A stretch of 64,000 nt of DNA from Trueperella pyogenes. Its GTDB lineage: Bacteria > Actinomycetota > Actinomycetes > Actinomycetales > Actinomycetaceae. Shown here piece after piece: positions 62,596 to 64,000 of the stretch (within the stretch, counting starts at the first letter, position 1; each line of letters opens with the position of its first letter). The stretch spans positions 1,674,001-1,738,000 of the forward strand of contig NZ_UHHW01000002.1 in NCBI RefSeq assembly GCF_900460345.1, written 5' to 3'. Under the pieces are notes generated by a model, which was not told where the DNA came from, searched no databases, and saw only the letters and a list, made by a program, of their open reading frames with translations. The translations under genes were made by a program, and so were the position numbers.

Positions 62596-64000
62596 CGTCA
62601 TCCCCGCCTGCGCGGAGACCACATCTCCCACCATGAAGGACACGTTCCCACTTTGGGCTCATCCCCGCCTGCGCGGGGACCACGCGTCTGCTTATACGGA
62701 GGATGGGAAGCGAAAGGGCTCATCCCCGCCTGCGCGGGGACCACGCAAGAACCTCATCAGCAAGTTCAGCGATCGACGGCTCATCCCCGCCTGCGCGGGG
62801 ACCACCCGGTTTCGGCGGTCGGGTTGAGCGTGTAGACGGGCTCATCCCCGCCTGCGCAGGGACCACCCTCAGGGATAATTCTTCGCGCGTGCGTGGATAG
62901 GCTCATCCCCGCCTGCGCGGGGACCACTACGAGGACGATCACGAACCGATCCTGTATGGGGGCTCATCCCCGCCTGCGCGGGGACCACGGAATCTTGAGG
63001 CCCGCGCCGGGGCGTGATTGCGGCTCATCCCCGCCTGCGCGGGGACCACCACCGTCACATCGTATCGTTTACCTGGTACCAGGGCTCATCCCCGCCTGCG
63101 CGGGGACCACGGGTTGAAGCGGGCTAATGGTGAACTCAGGTCGGGCTCATCCCCGCCTGCGCGGGGACCACGTCCGCACACGGAAGCAAAATCACCTCTA
63201 AAGGGCTCATCCCCGCCTGCGCGGGGACCACTCGCGATTGTCACCCACGTGTCACCGTCACGTCGGCTCATCCCCGCCTGCGCGGGGACCACTCACCCAG
63301 AGAAATACCGGCGTCCACGAGCGCGGGCTCATCCCCGCCTGCGCGGGGACCACTGTGCTAGCTACAGCCCTTGAGCTTTATGAGCGGGCTCATCCCCGCC
63401 TGCGCGGGGACCACCGGGCGGTGTGGATTAGCTCGACTAGGGCCCGCGGCTCATCCCCGCCTGCGCGGGGACCACCACCGTCACATCGTATCGTTTACCT
63501 GGTACCAGGGCTCATCCCCGCCTGCGCGGGGACCACGGGTTGAAGCGGGGTAATGGTGAACTCAGGTCGGGCTCATCCCCGCCTGCGCGGGGACCACGAG
63601 CCCAGCGAGCCCGCCGAGGGCGTTAATCACGGCTCATCCCCGCCTGCGCGGGGACCACGTCAATTGCGTTCATGAGTTTGTGTTCCTTTCGGGCTCATCC
63701 CCGCCTGCGCGGGGACCACTTGCCGTGCAGTATCCACCATTAACTCGTAATCGGCTCATCCCCGCCTGCGCGGGGACCACGGGTTGCGTTCGCTGTGGGT
63801 GAAATTATGGGGGGGCTCATCCCCGCCTGCGCGGGGACCACGCAACTGCTCTGAGGGGGGCTGCACGTACCTTGGGCTCATCCCCGCCTGCGCGGGGACC
63901 ACTCGCGTGCGGTGTTGTTTGCCCTGATGCGGGCGGGCTCATCCCCGCCTGCGCGGGGACCACTAAAACTGTCGGGGGTTGGCGTAGCGGCTGTGGGGCT
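62595..64000 (-). CRISPR. Type I-E CRISPR array, 23 repeats visible plus a partial 24th; continues beyond the window
   Basis: 28-base repeats, plus-strand ends GGCTCATCCCC and GCGGGGACCAC, occur every 61 bases (one 60-base step, 63144 to 63204), giving 33-base spacers. The complementary strand begins GTGGTCCCCGC and ends GGGGATGAGCC, the usual direction of I-E repeats, so transcription should run right to left. The leftmost copy (62595-62622) has three changes at its start and one inside, the usual state of the leader-distal end; the copy at 62839 has one internal change. Leader and cas genes are therefore expected to the right of 64000. Spacer 63050-63082 equals 63476-63508, and the following spacers (63111-63143, 63537-63569) differ by one base. 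Confidence 0.97.

Noticed and set aside
62633..63553. Open frames within the CRISPR array (repeating IPACAGTT-like peptides)
   Set aside because: They are translations of CRISPR repeats.

Overview
The window is high-GC DNA from an actinobacterium, most likely a member of the Actinomycetaceae (Trueperella/Arcanobacterium/Actinomyces type). Support comes from a folB-folK fusion followed by a DUF3180 protein, the DUF2342 metalloprotease-tilS-hpt-ftsH-folE-folP order, DUF2520-panC-panD, sugar ABC importers without their own ATPase, many GTG starts with 4-base GTGA/ATGA overlaps, and promoters whose -10 box lies 6-7 bases before the start codon (leaderless mRNA). The genus is inference; the phylum is well supported.

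Layout. 1-9.0 kb: glycerol catabolism. A SorC/DeoR-type regulator (cut by the left edge) is divergent from glpABC; then an SMP-30/gluconolactonase protein, a uridine-kinase-like P-loop protein, glpF and glpK. 9.0-16.2 kb (minus strand): an MMPL exporter, lysS, a HAD-IIA protein that has lost catalytic residues, panD, panC and a DUF2520 Rossmann protein. 16.3-20.3 kb: dhaK-dhaL and a DhaM-HPr-Enzyme I fusion, which links dihydroxyacetone phosphorylation to PEP and continues the glycerol theme. 20.4-21.6 kb: an MFS exporter. 21.7-29.1 kb: a lactose/galactoside module (solute-binding lipoprotein, two permeases, LacZ) with a divergent LacI regulator. 29.2-31.3 kb: two bacterial PH-domain membrane proteins. 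31.4-40.1 kb: a long minus-strand housekeeping block (DUF3180, folBK, folP, folE, ftsH, hpt, tilS, metalloprotease, PBP4-type carboxypeptidase). 40.3-45.1 kb: ppa, an NlpC/P60 hydrolase, metX and an alpha/beta hydrolase. 45.1-52.5 kb: a protein with a RAMA-like C-terminus, a large FAD/Fe-S dehydrogenase of D-lactate type, and pyruvate phosphate dikinase. 52.5-53.6 kb holds no convincing gene. 53.6-59.8 kb: a second sugar module (ROK regulator, solute-binding protein, two permeases, GH13 glucosidase). 59.8-64 kb: an accessory/defence segment with an XRE regulator, a frameshifted Abi-like protein, a ParD remnant next to an intact ParE-like toxin, and a type I-E CRISPR array that runs off the right edge.

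The most interesting points are: (1) a predicted leaderless mini-ORF, Met-Met-Lys-Arg-Met-stop, with its own good promoter, followed by a strong hairpin just before metX, which looks like a methionine-sensing attenuator; (2) a HAD-IIA protein in the pantothenate/lysS operon with Asn in place of the nucleophilic Asp and other active-site losses; (3) a parDE locus whose antitoxin has an in-frame stop and a damaged start while the toxin frame is intact; (4) a DhaM fused to HPr and a full-length Enzyme I; (5) an internal two-spacer duplication in the CRISPR array; (6) a dispersed palindromic element found in at least two intergenic gaps. All calls come from reading the sequence; no database search was run.
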